DNA of 64,000 nucleotides from Mucilaginibacter endophyticus (GTDB lineage: Bacteria; Bacteroidota; Bacteroidia; Sphingobacteriales; Sphingobacteriaceae): NCBI RefSeq assembly GCF_003351025.1, contig NZ_QPCG01000002.1:62001-126000 (forward strand), read 5' to 3'. The translations under genes were made by a program, and so were the position numbers. The notes beneath the pieces were generated by a model. The model was given only the letters and a program-made list of their open reading frames with translations, had not been told where the DNA came from and made no database searches. Below are positions 34,895 to 42,496 of the stretch, piece by piece (the stretch's first letter is position 1; every line of letters starts with the position of its first letter).

Positions 34895-35755
34895 CTATTC
34901 AGTACGTCCTGATAATGTTTGATTGACTTGTTTGATGGTTATATTCAGTGCTTTAGGGAATTTTCTGAGAAGCGTTTGCGCATTTATCAAATTTTCTGGC
35001 TGTATATAGCTGCCATTTTTGAATGTGATTTTCAAATCGGACACCCAGCCCTTGTTACTTACGTAATAGGAAATCTCCTGGATATTTAACTTGTCATACA
35101 GTATTATATGCTTTTCATCATATCCGTAAGAAAATAGGTTGTTCCCCCGGGAGATTTGCAAGTACTGTTTTTTTCCCGGAGTAAAAATAAATACTAAGCC
35201 CCCTATAAATACCCCGATTATTGCAGCAAACAGGAAAATAACTCCTGCGGGATGCGGAGTTGAAGATTGTCCGGCTATCGCACGGAAATATATACTTGAA
35301 ACCACAAAAGAAGATATCAGGGCAACAGTTAGCACTATTTTAGATGGCTTTACACGGTATACAAAATCGTTTGTGATAAAATGTGGCTTATTTCCGATAT
35401 TAAACAGGTGTTTATCAAATTGTTTTATATCGAGTTTCTGCTCAAAAAAATCTCTAACTAAATTATAAGCTTCATCAATAGTTGACGCATGATACTCGTA
35501 TAAGTGATTTTGACTATCAAGGTAATAAAGACAAAACTTACCATTAAAATAAAGTCCTAATTTGAGGTAATTCAAATCAGAATCCTGAATAGTTACCGAT
35601 GGGCCGGTCAGCTGAATATCAGTCAACGCCCGTTCTGTATCCCATGGGAAATCCTTGATGAGGTTTATAGTTTCTTCAATATTGCGGGCTTGCTCGTCAG
35701 AATATTCACCTTTTTCGTAGGTATTATGCTGAAGTTTTGATATTAATTGTAACAT
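34895..35755 (-). CDS. Hypothetical membrane protein with two spans
   Basis: 286 residues. Residues 1-140 are soluble and hydrophilic; two membrane helices lie at about 143-160 (IVLTVALISSFVVSSIYF) and 172-192 (GVIFLFAAIIGVFIGGLVFI); the rest is a soluble beta-rich domain (ISRGNNLFSYGYDEKHIILY). Both soluble parts should face the cytoplasm. I do not recognise the family. It has its own -7 box and lies between two aromatic pathway groups without a visible link. Confidence 0.75.
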   Translation of the reverse strand: MLQLISKLQHNTYEKGEYSDEQARNIEETINLIKDFPWDTERALTDIQLTGPSVTIQDSDLNYLKLGLYFNGKFCLYYLDSQNHLYEYHASTIDEAYNLVRDFFEQKLDIKQFDKHLFNIGNKPHFITNDFVYRVKPSKIVLTVALISSFVVSSIYFRAIAGQSSTPHPAGVIFLFAAIIGVFIGGLVFIFTPGKKQYLQISRGNNLFSYGYDEKHIILYDKLNIQEISYYVSNKGWVSDLKITFKNGSYIQPENLINAQTLLRKFPKALNITIKQVNQTLSGRTE

Positions 35756-35782
35756 GGTTTAGCGCGGCGCAAAATGCCACGC

Positions 35783-35790
35783 CAAATATA
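35783..35790 (-). promoter_or_regulatory. -7 box of the hypothetical membrane protein gene
   Basis: TATATTTG on the minus strand, 27 bp upstream of the start codon. Confidence 0.5.
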
Positions 35791-35796
35791 ATATTG

Positions 35797-36723
35797 TCAG
35801 GCTGCAGTTTCGTGCTTTTTATGCGCCTCTTCCATTTCTTTATATTCCCGTTGCAATACACGGGCGGTTTGGGTACTGCCATCATGGCTCCATCCCGGCG
35901 GATGAATAAAGTATCCTATTTTAGATTTAAGATCAGGAGCATTTCTCGCATCATGCAGCAAGGCTTTCCATTCGTGAAATAACACATTTACCGGTCCCAT
36001 GTCTTCGGGCTGCTTGGTTAAGCCGTATTTAACAGGTTCGGGTAAATCTTCATCACGGAAAGTGCCAAACATCCTGTCCCAGATAATGAACATCATGCCC
36101 ATGTTTTTATCAAGATAAGGAATGTTTGAAGCGTGGTGTACGCGGTGATGCGCTGGCGTTACAAAAATCCATCCATACCATTTTGGTAATGGAATCTTAT
36201 ATTGGGTATGCACCAGATTGCCGTATAGCTGTGTTATTAAGTAAGCGTACAAAATATCCAAAGCGGTAAATCCCATTACAGCCAGCGGCAGGTAAAAGAA
36301 TACCCTGTAAAGCGGTTCAAACACTGTTGAGCGAAAGCCGGTGGTAAAGTTGAAATGCTCGGATGAGTGATGGGTAACGTGCATAGCCCAAAACATGCGA
36401 CAGTAATGTCCGGTATAATGCAGCACCCAATATAAAAAGTCCTGAACTATTACCAGCACAAACCAATACCAAAAAATATTCTGGATTTGAAAGAGCTTGT
36501 AGTGCTGGTAGGTGTAATCAAGTATAAAAAAAGTAAATACCTTAACGCAAAGGTTGGTAACCACAGCCAAAGATGTGAGGTAGATATTGGTAAGCGTATC
36601 GCGTGTTTCATAAAACTTGCGATCTTCCCAATAACTTAAGGCCATTTCAACCAAAGTTAAAACGACTAATAAGCCCATTAGCACAAGGGCCGCCTGATTA
36701 CGCGGTTCTATATGTTGCAGCAT
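35797..36723 (-). CDS. Sterol desaturase / fatty acid hydroxylase superfamily protein
   Basis: 308 residues with four or five membrane helices and the three histidine clusters of the superfamily: HYTGH (about 116-120), HVTHHSSEH (about 131-139) and HHRVHH (about 197-202). These bind two irons and hydroxylate or desaturate a lipid. In Bacteroidota, lipids such as carotenoids, ornithine lipids or sphingolipids are possible substrates; the sequence does not decide. One base after the aroB stop, so in its operon. Confidence 0.9.
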   Translation of the reverse strand: MLQHIEPRNQAALVLMGLLVVLTLVEMALSYWEDRKFYETRDTLTNIYLTSLAVVTNLCVKVFTFFILDYTYQHYKLFQIQNIFWYWFVLVIVQDFLYWVLHYTGHYCRMFWAMHVTHHSSEHFNFTTGFRSTVFEPLYRVFFYLPLAVMGFTALDILYAYLITQLYGNLVHTQYKIPLPKWYGWIFVTPAHHRVHHASNIPYLDKNMGMMFIIWDRMFGTFRDEDLPEPVKYGLTKQPEDMGPVNVLFHEWKALLHDARNAPDLKSKIGYFIHPPGWSHDGSTQTARVLQREYKEMEEAHKKHETAA

Positions 36724-36724
36724 G

Positions 36725-37783
36725 TTACAGGTTAATGTAATATCTCAAACTTTCACAAAGTTCGTCGGCCGAACACACATTGTCAATACTAAACTGGCCT
36801 ATATGTGTCAATAAGGTGCAATTAATCTCGTCGCCTACGTTCTTCTTGTCCTTTTTCATATTAAGGAGTAACTCGTCAAAGTTTGCTTCTTTAATAGTAT
36901 ATTTAGGGTAAAGATCGGTTAATACCTTAACAATTTCATGAAGTTCGTCTGAAGTCAATCCCGTCTTTTTATGAGCGAGGTATGATTCGCAGATCATGCC
37001 AATGGCTACAGCCTCACCGTGCGAAAGACTATTTTTATCGTGCAATAAAGAATAGGTTTCAACGGCATGACCAATAGTATGGCCAAAGTTGAGTGCTTTA
37101 CGGATACCTTTTTCATGCGGATCCTCGATAGTAATCTGGTTCTTGATCTCTACAGAACGGTGAACAAGCTCAACAGATGGGTTTTTGAGATCGCTGTTCT
37201 TTAGGTTATTCCAATAGATTGCGTCAACAATTAAACCATGTTTAAGCATTTCAGCAAGGCCTGAAAGAATCTGCCGTGCCGGAAGGCTTTGTAAAAACTC
37301 ATGGGCAATAAAAACCGCTTTCGGCATCGTAAATGTACCGATGATGTTTTTGATACCATCAACATCAATACCTGTTTTACCACCAACAGAAGCGTCAACC
37401 TGCGAAAGCAGGGTTGTGGGCACCTGTACAAAATCTATCCCTCTTTTATAGGTAGATGCAGCAAAACCGCCCATATCTGTAATGACACCTCCGCCTAAAT
37501 TGATCATGAGGCTTTTACGATCGGCGCCAAAATCAATCAGCATTTTCCAAACGCCTACACAAAAATCAATGTTCTTGCTTTCTTCGCCCGATGTGATCTC
37601 AATCAGGTCGTAATTATTAAAGCCGGTAAGTTTACTTGTAAGCAATGGCAGGCAGTGCTCGCCGGTATTCTCGTCGGTTAAAATAAAAAATTTGGAGTAG
37701 TTACCTTTTTTAATAAAATCAACTAACTCATCAAGGCTATTGTCAAAATAAACCGAGTAGTTATCGCTTAGAATAGTGTTCAT
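36725..37783 (-). CDS. aroB: 3-dehydroquinate synthase
   Basis: 352 residues. GGGVITDMGGFAASTYKRG (near 100), VPTTLLSQVDASVGGKTGI (near 122-140) and FGHTIGHAVE (near 245) are AroB signatures with NAD and zinc ligands. It closes DAHP to 3-dehydroquinate, the second shikimate step. Begins two bases after the S4 protein gene and is followed by the sterol desaturase gene. No leader peptide or attenuator like that of pheA is visible before this operon. Confidence 0.97.
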   Translation of the reverse strand: MNTILSDNYSVYFDNSLDELVDFIKKGNYSKFFILTDENTGEHCLPLLTSKLTGFNNYDLIEITSGEESKNIDFCVGVWKMLIDFGADRKSLMINLGGGVITDMGGFAASTYKRGIDFVQVPTTLLSQVDASVGGKTGIDVDGIKNIIGTFTMPKAVFIAHEFLQSLPARQILSGLAEMLKHGLIVDAIYWNNLKNSDLKNPSVELVHRSVEIKNQITIEDPHEKGIRKALNFGHTIGHAVETYSLLHDKNSLSHGEAVAIGMICESYLAHKKTGLTSDELHEIVKVLTDLYPKYTIKEANFDELLLNMKKDKKNVGDEINCTLLTHIGQFSIDNVCSADELCESLRYYINL

Positions 37784-37785
37784 TA

Positions 37786-37992
37786 TTATATTACTATAAT
37801 TTTATTCCCATCGAACTCAACCGTGTCACCTCTTTTTACTTTAAGGCGTTTGCGGTAGTCAACCGTGCCGTTATACTTCACGAGGCCCTCAGTTACAACT
37901 ATTTGTGCCTCGCCGCCGGTTTGTACTAAGTTCGCAGCTTTGAGTAGCTGGATCATTGGGATAAAGTCCCCTTCTAACTTAAATTCGATCAT
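37786..37992 (-). CDS. Small RNA-binding S4 domain protein (YbcJ/RlbA-like)
   Basis: 68 residues that are almost wholly an S4 domain: FIPMIQLLKAANLVQTGGEA, VVTEGLVKYNG, then KRLKVKRGDTVEFDG. Members of this family bind structured RNA and some help ribosome assembly. First gene of the operon with aroB. It is divergent from proline dehydrogenase with a short shared intergenic region. Confidence 0.92.
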   Translation of the reverse strand: MIEFKLEGDFIPMIQLLKAANLVQTGGEAQIVVTEGLVKYNGTVDYRKRLKVKRGDTVEFDGNKIIVI

Positions 37993-38039
37993 GGGATGGC
38001 AAAAATAAACTATTCATGCAATTATGAGTTATCATTTTA

Positions 38040-38047
38040 TAATTTTG
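38040..38047 (+). promoter_or_regulatory. -7 box immediately before the proline dehydrogenase start
   Basis: TAATTTTG fits TAnnTTTG and ends 3 bp before ATG 38051, which suggests a leaderless or near-leaderless mRNA. It lies within the frame of an upstream ATG at 38024, arguing against that start. Confidence 0.45.
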
Positions 38048-38050
38048 CAG

Positions 38051-39253
38051 ATGACCTCTTTTGAAACTAACAATAATCAAGGGCAAAATACGCCCTCATT
38101 CGAAAATACAGAAATAGCATTTCGCCATTCATCTAATACCGATCTGAACCGGGCTTACTGGCTGTTCAGGATGATCAATATCAACTTTTTAGTAAAGATA
38201 GGTCCTCCGGTTACCAATTTTGCCATGAAAATTGGCTTACCGATAAAAAGCATTATTAAAGCTACGATATTTAAGCACTTTTGCGGCGGCGAAACCATTG
38301 CCGAATGTGACAATACAATTAAAAACCTTTACAGTGGCCGGGTAGGAACCATTTTAGATTATTCGGTAGAGGGAGAGGAAGAAGAAACGGTATTTGATAG
38401 CACCCGTGACGAGATCATCCGTACCATTGAGCGTGCTGCAAAAGATAAAGCCATCCCGCTAACAGTATTTAAAGTAACAGGTGTAGGTCGTTTCGGTCTG
38501 CTTGAAAAGCTGGATGCCCGTTTAAAATTAAACGACACCGAGGAAGAGGAGTGGAGACGGGTACAAGCCCGGGTGCTGGCCATTTGCGATAAAGCCTTTA
38601 AAAATAATGTGCCTGTAATGATAGATGCGGAAGAAAGCTGGATCCAGGATACCATCGATCTTTTGGCGCTTACCATGATGACGCAGTTTAACAAGCAAAA
38701 GCCTATAGTATATAATACCTATCAAATGTACAGGCATGATAAATTGGCTTCGATGTTAAATGACCATGCCATCGCCCAAAGTGAAGGGTTTATACTGGGT
38801 GCAAAAATTGTACGCGGTGCCTACATGGAAAAAGAACGTAAACGTGCTGAGGAAAAAGGCTACCCTTCACCAATTCAGCCCGATAAAAAATCGGCCGACC
38901 TGGATTATGATTCGGCGCTTGATTACTGCACCAGCCATATTGAACAGATCGCTTTTATTGCAGGTACACATAACGAAGAAAGCTGTCGTTTGCTGGCCGA
39001 GCTGCTGGACAACAAAGGCATTGATCATAAGCACCCGCATGTTTATTTTTCGCAATTGCTGGGCATGAGCGATAACCTCAGCTTTAACCTGGCTGACGCA
39101 GATTATAATGTAGCTAAATACGTGCCATACGGGCCGGTTAAGGCTGTGTTGCCATATTTGTTTCGCCGGGCACAGGAAAATACAGCCATAGCCGGACAAA
39201 TGAGCCGGGAACTTAGCTTAATAACTAAAGAAAGAAAGCGCCGAAGCGCTTAA
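38051..39253 (+). CDS. Proline dehydrogenase
   Basis: About 400 residues from ATG 38051; an in-frame ATG at 38024 would add nine residues. A TIM-barrel proline dehydrogenase: VFKVTGVGRFGLLEKL, VPVMIDAEESWIQDTID, KIVRGAYMEKERKRAEE and PYGPVKAVLPYLFRRAQEN carry the FAD- and substrate-binding residues. It oxidises proline to pyrroline-5-carboxylate at the membrane with electrons passed to quinone. Separate from the P5C dehydrogenase, unlike PutA fusions. A bidirectional terminator follows. Confidence 0.92.
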   Translation: MTSFETNNNQGQNTPSFENTEIAFRHSSNTDLNRAYWLFRMININFLVKIGPPVTNFAMKIGLPIKSIIKATIFKHFCGGETIAECDNTIKNLYSGRVGTILDYSVEGEEEETVFDSTRDEIIRTIERAAKDKAIPLTVFKVTGVGRFGLLEKLDARLKLNDTEEEEWRRVQARVLAICDKAFKNNVPVMIDAEESWIQDTIDLLALTMMTQFNKQKPIVYNTYQMYRHDKLASMLNDHAIAQSEGFILGAKIVRGAYMEKERKRAEEKGYPSPIQPDKKSADLDYDSALDYCTSHIEQIAFIAGTHNEESCRLLAELLDNKGIDHKHPHVYFSQLLGMSDNLSFNLADADYNVAKYVPYGPVKAVLPYLFRRAQENTAIAGQMSRELSLITKERKRRSA

Positions 39254-39265
39254 TTTATAGAGACT

Positions 39266-39307
39266 AAAAAAAGGGAGTATTTATTAAATTAAATGCTCCC
39301 TTTTTGC
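39266..39307. terminator. Bidirectional terminator between proline dehydrogenase and HAD genes
   Basis: Stem GGGAGTATTT (39273-39282) with AAATGCTCCC (39291-39300), flanked by seven A on one side and five T on the other, so it works on both strands. The HAD stop codon lies in its loop. Confidence 0.8.
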
Positions 39308-39916
39308 AAATAGCTGTATAGTATCCGGCGCCGTCATTAAAAAAGTTTGAATGCCCAGTTTTTTGGCAGACTCAAGGTGTTGTGGACTATCGTCAATGAA
39401 TAAAGTTTCCTCAGGCTTTAAATTATTCTCTTTTAATACCTGCTCAAAAATGGCCGGCTCTGGTTTACGCTTGCCTGTAAGATGCGAATAATATGTTTTT
39501 TCGAACAGATGGTCATTACCATCAAAGCCAAAATCGGTTTTAAGATAGTTCATGATATAATCAAAATGGATAGCATTGATATTGCTGAGCAAAAAGGTGC
39601 GGTACTTATCTTTCAACTTTAACAGCAAATCGTGGTTGCCTTCAGCAATTCCAACTAAAATACTGTTCCATGCAGCATCAATTTGCGCATCGGTAAGCGA
39701 AGGATTGCTGGTTTTTTCCCTTACATACTCCCTGAATTGGGCAGCTGTAACTTCGCCGCGATCAAATTTATCAAAAATTTCATCCTGGGTTTTGTGACCA
39801 AAAAACGTTTCGGGGTTGGCGATACCTAACTGATTCCATGCTTGTTGTACACTGGCGAAGCTAAGGCTGAAAATAACATTGCCATAATCGAAGATGATAT
39901 TTTTAATATTTTCCAT
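39284..39916 (-). CDS. HAD family phosphatase (YihX-like)
   Basis: 210 residues from the Met of MENIKNIIFDYGNVIF; an upstream Met at 39964 would add 16 poorly conserved residues. Motif I is FDYGNV, where Gly replaces the second Asp as in YihX/glucose-1-phosphatase-like HADs; SNINAIH is motif II, Lys in GKRKPE motif III, and FIDDSPQHLESAKKLG motif IV. Likely a sugar-phosphate phosphatase. The stop lies in a bidirectional terminator. Confidence 0.88.
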   Translation of the reverse strand: MENIKNIIFDYGNVIFSLSFASVQQAWNQLGIANPETFFGHKTQDEIFDKFDRGEVTAAQFREYVREKTSNPSLTDAQIDAAWNSILVGIAEGNHDLLLKLKDKYRTFLLSNINAIHFDYIMNYLKTDFGFDGNDHLFEKTYYSHLTGKRKPEPAIFEQVLKENNLKPEETLFIDDSPQHLESAKKLGIQTFLMTAPDTIQLFAKREHLI

Positions 39917-39981
39917 AAAAAGAGTTTGAGATATGGCCGCAAATATGTAAAATTGCACCCGCAAACAAAAACAAAATAACC

Positions 39982-40055
39982 GCGCCTATAGCTCAGTCGG
40001 TTAGAGTAGAAGACTCATAATCTTTTGGTCCCTGGTTCGAGCCCAGGTGGGCGCA
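39982..40055 (+). tRNA. tRNA-Met (CAT anticodon)
   Basis: Cloverleaf of 74 nt: acceptor GCGCCTA with TGGGCGC (one G-T), D-arm GCTC/GAGT, anticodon stem GAAGA/TCTTT with loop CTCATAA, T-arm CCTGG/CCAGG with TTCGAGC loop, discriminator A. CCA is not encoded. The first base pair G-C and lack of three G-C pairs in the anticodon stem exclude initiator tRNA; it could be elongator Met or Ile2 with lysidine. Confidence 0.93.
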
Positions 40056-40063
40056 CAGAGTAC

Positions 40064-40099
40064 AAAACCCGCTTTTTACGTATGTAGAGCGGGTTTTTT
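40064..40099 (+). terminator. Terminator of tRNA-Met
   Basis: 10-bp stem AAAACCCGCT/AGCGGGTTTT (40064-40073 with 40088-40097), 14-nt loop, six-T tract. Confidence 0.85.
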
Positions 40100-40240
40100 C
40101 GTCTTACACACGCAGGTCATGATCCCCTGCAACACTGTTACTGTAGCATATTTGTAACAGGATACATGTTTTTTTGTTGAACTTGACGCTTCCATGTAAC
40201 AAATAGGTAACGGGATTTAGCGTCATAATTGATGTAGATT

Positions 40241-40321
40241 ATGGCTACGACCGTAAGTGCAAAGATTTATTCGCACCACGAAAAAGCTGACGGTACCTCC
40301 AAGTCGATATTGCAAGACTAA
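40241..40321 (+). pseudogene. Truncated start of a tyrosine recombinase gene
   Basis: An ORF of 26 codons beginning MATTVSAKIYSHHEKADG, which matches the usual N-terminus of Bacteroidota phage/transposon tyrosine recombinases (arm-binding domain) from memory, then breaks off into unrelated residues and a stop. No continuation is found in other frames before the sigma factor gene. It lies 140 bp after a tRNA terminator, so it looks like the remains of an element once integrated near the tRNA. The call rests on an 18-residue resemblance. Confidence 0.5.
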
Positions 40322-40364
40322 GATTCCGAAGAGGTTCCTATTTTTTAAATTGTAATGAATTTTT

Positions 40365-40372
40365 TATGTTTG
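40365..40372 (+). promoter_or_regulatory. -7 box upstream of the sigma factor gene
   Basis: TATGTTTG fits TAnnTTTG; no full -33 box at 19 bp. The 413-bp space between the tRNA terminator and the sigma gene otherwise holds the integrase remnant and the palindromic operator. Confidence 0.4.
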
Positions 40373-40451
40373 TATAATCTGTTTTAAACCGGATAGATTA
40401 ATAACAAAAAAATTTACGTAGTTCTATTTAACCTTAGTAATAGTTACGATG

Positions 40452-40473
40452 ATTACGCAATCGATTGCGTAAT
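40452..40473 (+). promoter_or_regulatory. Perfect 22-bp palindrome, LacI-type operator candidate
   Basis: The core CGCAATCGATTGCG is extended to 22 bp of perfect dyad symmetry with a central CG, the form of LacI/GalR-family operators. It ends 39 bp before the sigma factor start codon and about 80 bp after the -7 box, where a bound repressor would block transcription of the sigma/FecR pair and so the locus. No LacI gene lies in the window. Confidence 0.6.
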
Positions 40474-40512
40474 AGTTGATAAAAGGATTTACCTCTTTTT
40501 GCTTTTATACCG

Positions 40513-41100
40513 ATGAAAGTGCTTTTAAGTGAAACTGATTTAATGGAGCTCATAGCCAATGGTGACAGGAAAGCATTTGCCCAATTTTACGGAGTTTACC
40601 TGAAAAACATATATAAATATGTTTTCAGTATTTGTTATTCAAAAGAGACGACTGAAGAAATCGTACAGGAACTTTTTTTAAAAGTTTGGGAAAATAGGGG
40701 AAAGCTAAGGAATGTAAAATCTGCAAAAGCTTATTTATATCAATCTGCTAAAAATCTGCTATTGGACCATATTCGTCGCTTAAGAATTGAAAGCAGGGTG
40801 ATGGATTTAATAGAGTTGAATACGATTGCCGGTGAAAATTATACTGAAAATCACCAGGCTTTCGGCGAATATTATCAAATAGCACAACAAGCAATTGAGT
40901 TGTTACCTGAGAAAAGAAAAAAAATATTTGAACTTCGACTGAATGATGATCTATCTCTCGATGAGATCGCAGTAAAACTCAGCATATCCAAATCTGTAGT
41001 AAAGAAACAGCTGTATGCAGGTATTAGTTTTGTACGTAAATACCTGCATGAGCACAGTGAAATCGCCGTCTTTGTACTCTATTTAATTGTTTTTTCGTAG
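40513..41100 (+). CDS. ECF sigma factor, FecI-like
   Basis: 195 residues. Region 2 (about 15-85) contains FAQFYGVYLKNIYKY, VQELFLKVWENR and the AYLYQSAKNLLLDHIRR helix; region 4 (about 120-180) has LPEKRKKIFELR and the LSLDEIAVKLSISKSVVKKQ helix-turn-helix. A short hydrophobic tail (IAVFVLYLIVF) is common in this group in Bacteroidota. It should be held by the FecR protein encoded next and freed when the SusC-type receptor binds its glycan, then transcribe the utilisation genes. Confidence 0.93.
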   Translation: MKVLLSETDLMELIANGDRKAFAQFYGVYLKNIYKYVFSICYSKETTEEIVQELFLKVWENRGKLRNVKSAKAYLYQSAKNLLLDHIRRLRIESRVMDLIELNTIAGENYTENHQAFGEYYQIAQQAIELLPEKRKKIFELRLNDDLSLDEIAVKLSISKSVVKKQLYAGISFVRKYLHEHSEIAVFVLYLIVFS

Positions 41101-41162
41101 TAACTTAAAATTATTTTTCTCCCGAGGGGTTCTTTCTGAGATGTTGTTCGTCTTAAGTTTAT

Positions 41163-42356
41163 ATGAGCCAATCGATACCCGAACAATTTTTTGAGAAACT
41201 GAGAAGCCATCAGCTTGACGAAAGTGACCATTTGAAGCTTACAGAATGGTTTAAAAGCGCATCCGAGGCCGAGATCGACCAGGTTTTAGATGAGTATAGC
41301 AGGTATTTTCAAGACCATTCCGATGACCAATATCCCGAAGATAGTCGCCTGATTAGTCTTATCGAAAGTAGGATCGATGAAGCTGAAAACCTGTTTCCGG
41401 AAATTGGTCAGTATGAGCGGCAAACAACGCCTTTTCCTTTTATAAAATCTGTCTCGATAGCAGCCACCCTGTTGATTGGGGTATGCCTGTTTTATTATTT
41501 CTATAAGGAAAAAAAGCAACCCGGGGCTTCGGATCAAATTGCCCGTGCAACAAAAATTGTTCCCGGGGGCAATAAGGCGACGCTCACACTCAGCAACGGT
41601 AATATTATCACCCTCGATTCGGCCCATAATGGCATGCTGGCCAACCAAAGCAATGTGCAAATTATCAAGAAAAAAAATGGTCAGCTTGTTTATGATGCTT
41701 CGGCGATAAATCGAACAGGCAATGAAGTTGCCTATAATACCATAACAACCCCCCGGGGAGGTCAATACCAGGTACAATTGCCTGATGGTAGCAACGTTTG
41801 GCTCAATGCCGAATCATCTCTTAAGTTTCCTGCGCATTTTACGGGAGTACGAAGAGAGGTCATGTTAACCGGCGAAGGTTATTTTGAAGTAGCCAAAGAT
41901 AAAGCGCATCCCTTTGCGGTTGAAATCAATAACACGGAGGTTGAAGTGCTGGGCACCCACTTCAATATAATGGGCTATAAAGACGAAGCTGCTACGGCTA
42001 CCACCTTGCTGGAAGGTTCGGTGAAAATCAAAAAAGGGAATCGTGAACAAATGATAGTTCCAGGTCAGCAGGCAAAGGTTAACCAGGATATCACCATAGC
42101 TAATGTGAATGTGAACGAAGCTGTTGAATGGAAAAACGGCAATTTTAACTTCTCGCACGAAAAGCTGGAAGGTATTATGCGCAAGATAGCCCGTTGGTAC
42201 GATGTTGATGTAGCTTACGAAGGCAAAGTTACCAACGCCACCTTTGTGGGCACCATACCACGTTCAGAACAGATCTCCGAGGTTTTAAAATATTTAGAAT
42301 TAACAGGATTAGTGCACTTTAAAATTTCAGAAAGGAGAATAACGGCCATGCCATAA
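41163..42356 (+). CDS. FecR-type anti-sigma factor
   Basis: 397 residues: cytoplasmic N-terminal part (1 to about 95) to bind the sigma factor, one membrane span (about 98-117, SVSIAATLLIGVCLFYYFY), a FecR domain (about 180-280, LPDGSNVWLNAESSLKFP, GEGYFEVAKDKAHPF, then EVLGTHFNI) and a DUF4974 domain (about 320-395) that contacts the STN domain of the receptor. It lies 62 bp after the sigma gene. It passes the signal from periplasm to sigma factor. Confidence 0.93.
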   Translation: MSQSIPEQFFEKLRSHQLDESDHLKLTEWFKSASEAEIDQVLDEYSRYFQDHSDDQYPEDSRLISLIESRIDEAENLFPEIGQYERQTTPFPFIKSVSIAATLLIGVCLFYYFYKEKKQPGASDQIARATKIVPGGNKATLTLSNGNIITLDSAHNGMLANQSNVQIIKKKNGQLVYDASAINRTGNEVAYNTITTPRGGQYQVQLPDGSNVWLNAESSLKFPAHFTGVRREVMLTGEGYFEVAKDKAHPFAVEINNTEVEVLGTHFNIMGYKDEAATATTLLEGSVKIKKGNREQMIVPGQQAKVNQDITIANVNVNEAVEWKNGNFNFSHEKLEGIMRKIARWYDVDVAYEGKVTNATFVGTIPRSEQISEVLKYLELTGLVHFKISERRITAMP

Positions 42357-42388
42357 TTTTTACTTACCGGCGGCCCATTCATTAAAAA

Positions 42389-42417
42389 GCCAGCAAGCGC
42401 TACCAACGCTTCCTGGC
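42389..42417 (+). other. Hairpin between fecR and susC
   Basis: Stem GCCAG-C-AAGCG with CGCTT-C-CTGGC, one C-C mismatch, 7-nt loop, in the 140-bp gap between the anti-sigma and receptor genes. No T tract follows, so it is unlikely to be a plain terminator; an mRNA-stability or attenuation role is possible. Confidence 0.45.
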
Positions 42418-42496
42418 AATGCCTGGGAATGTAAAACCGCCATATAACCGTACTACCAATTATTAAGTCAGATTTAAACCCAAAACATTCAAATGT

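Noticed and set aside
40241..40321. A complete small protein gene after the tRNA
   Set aside because: Only the first 18 residues look like a known protein (integrase N-terminus), then the frame ends; better read as a remnant.
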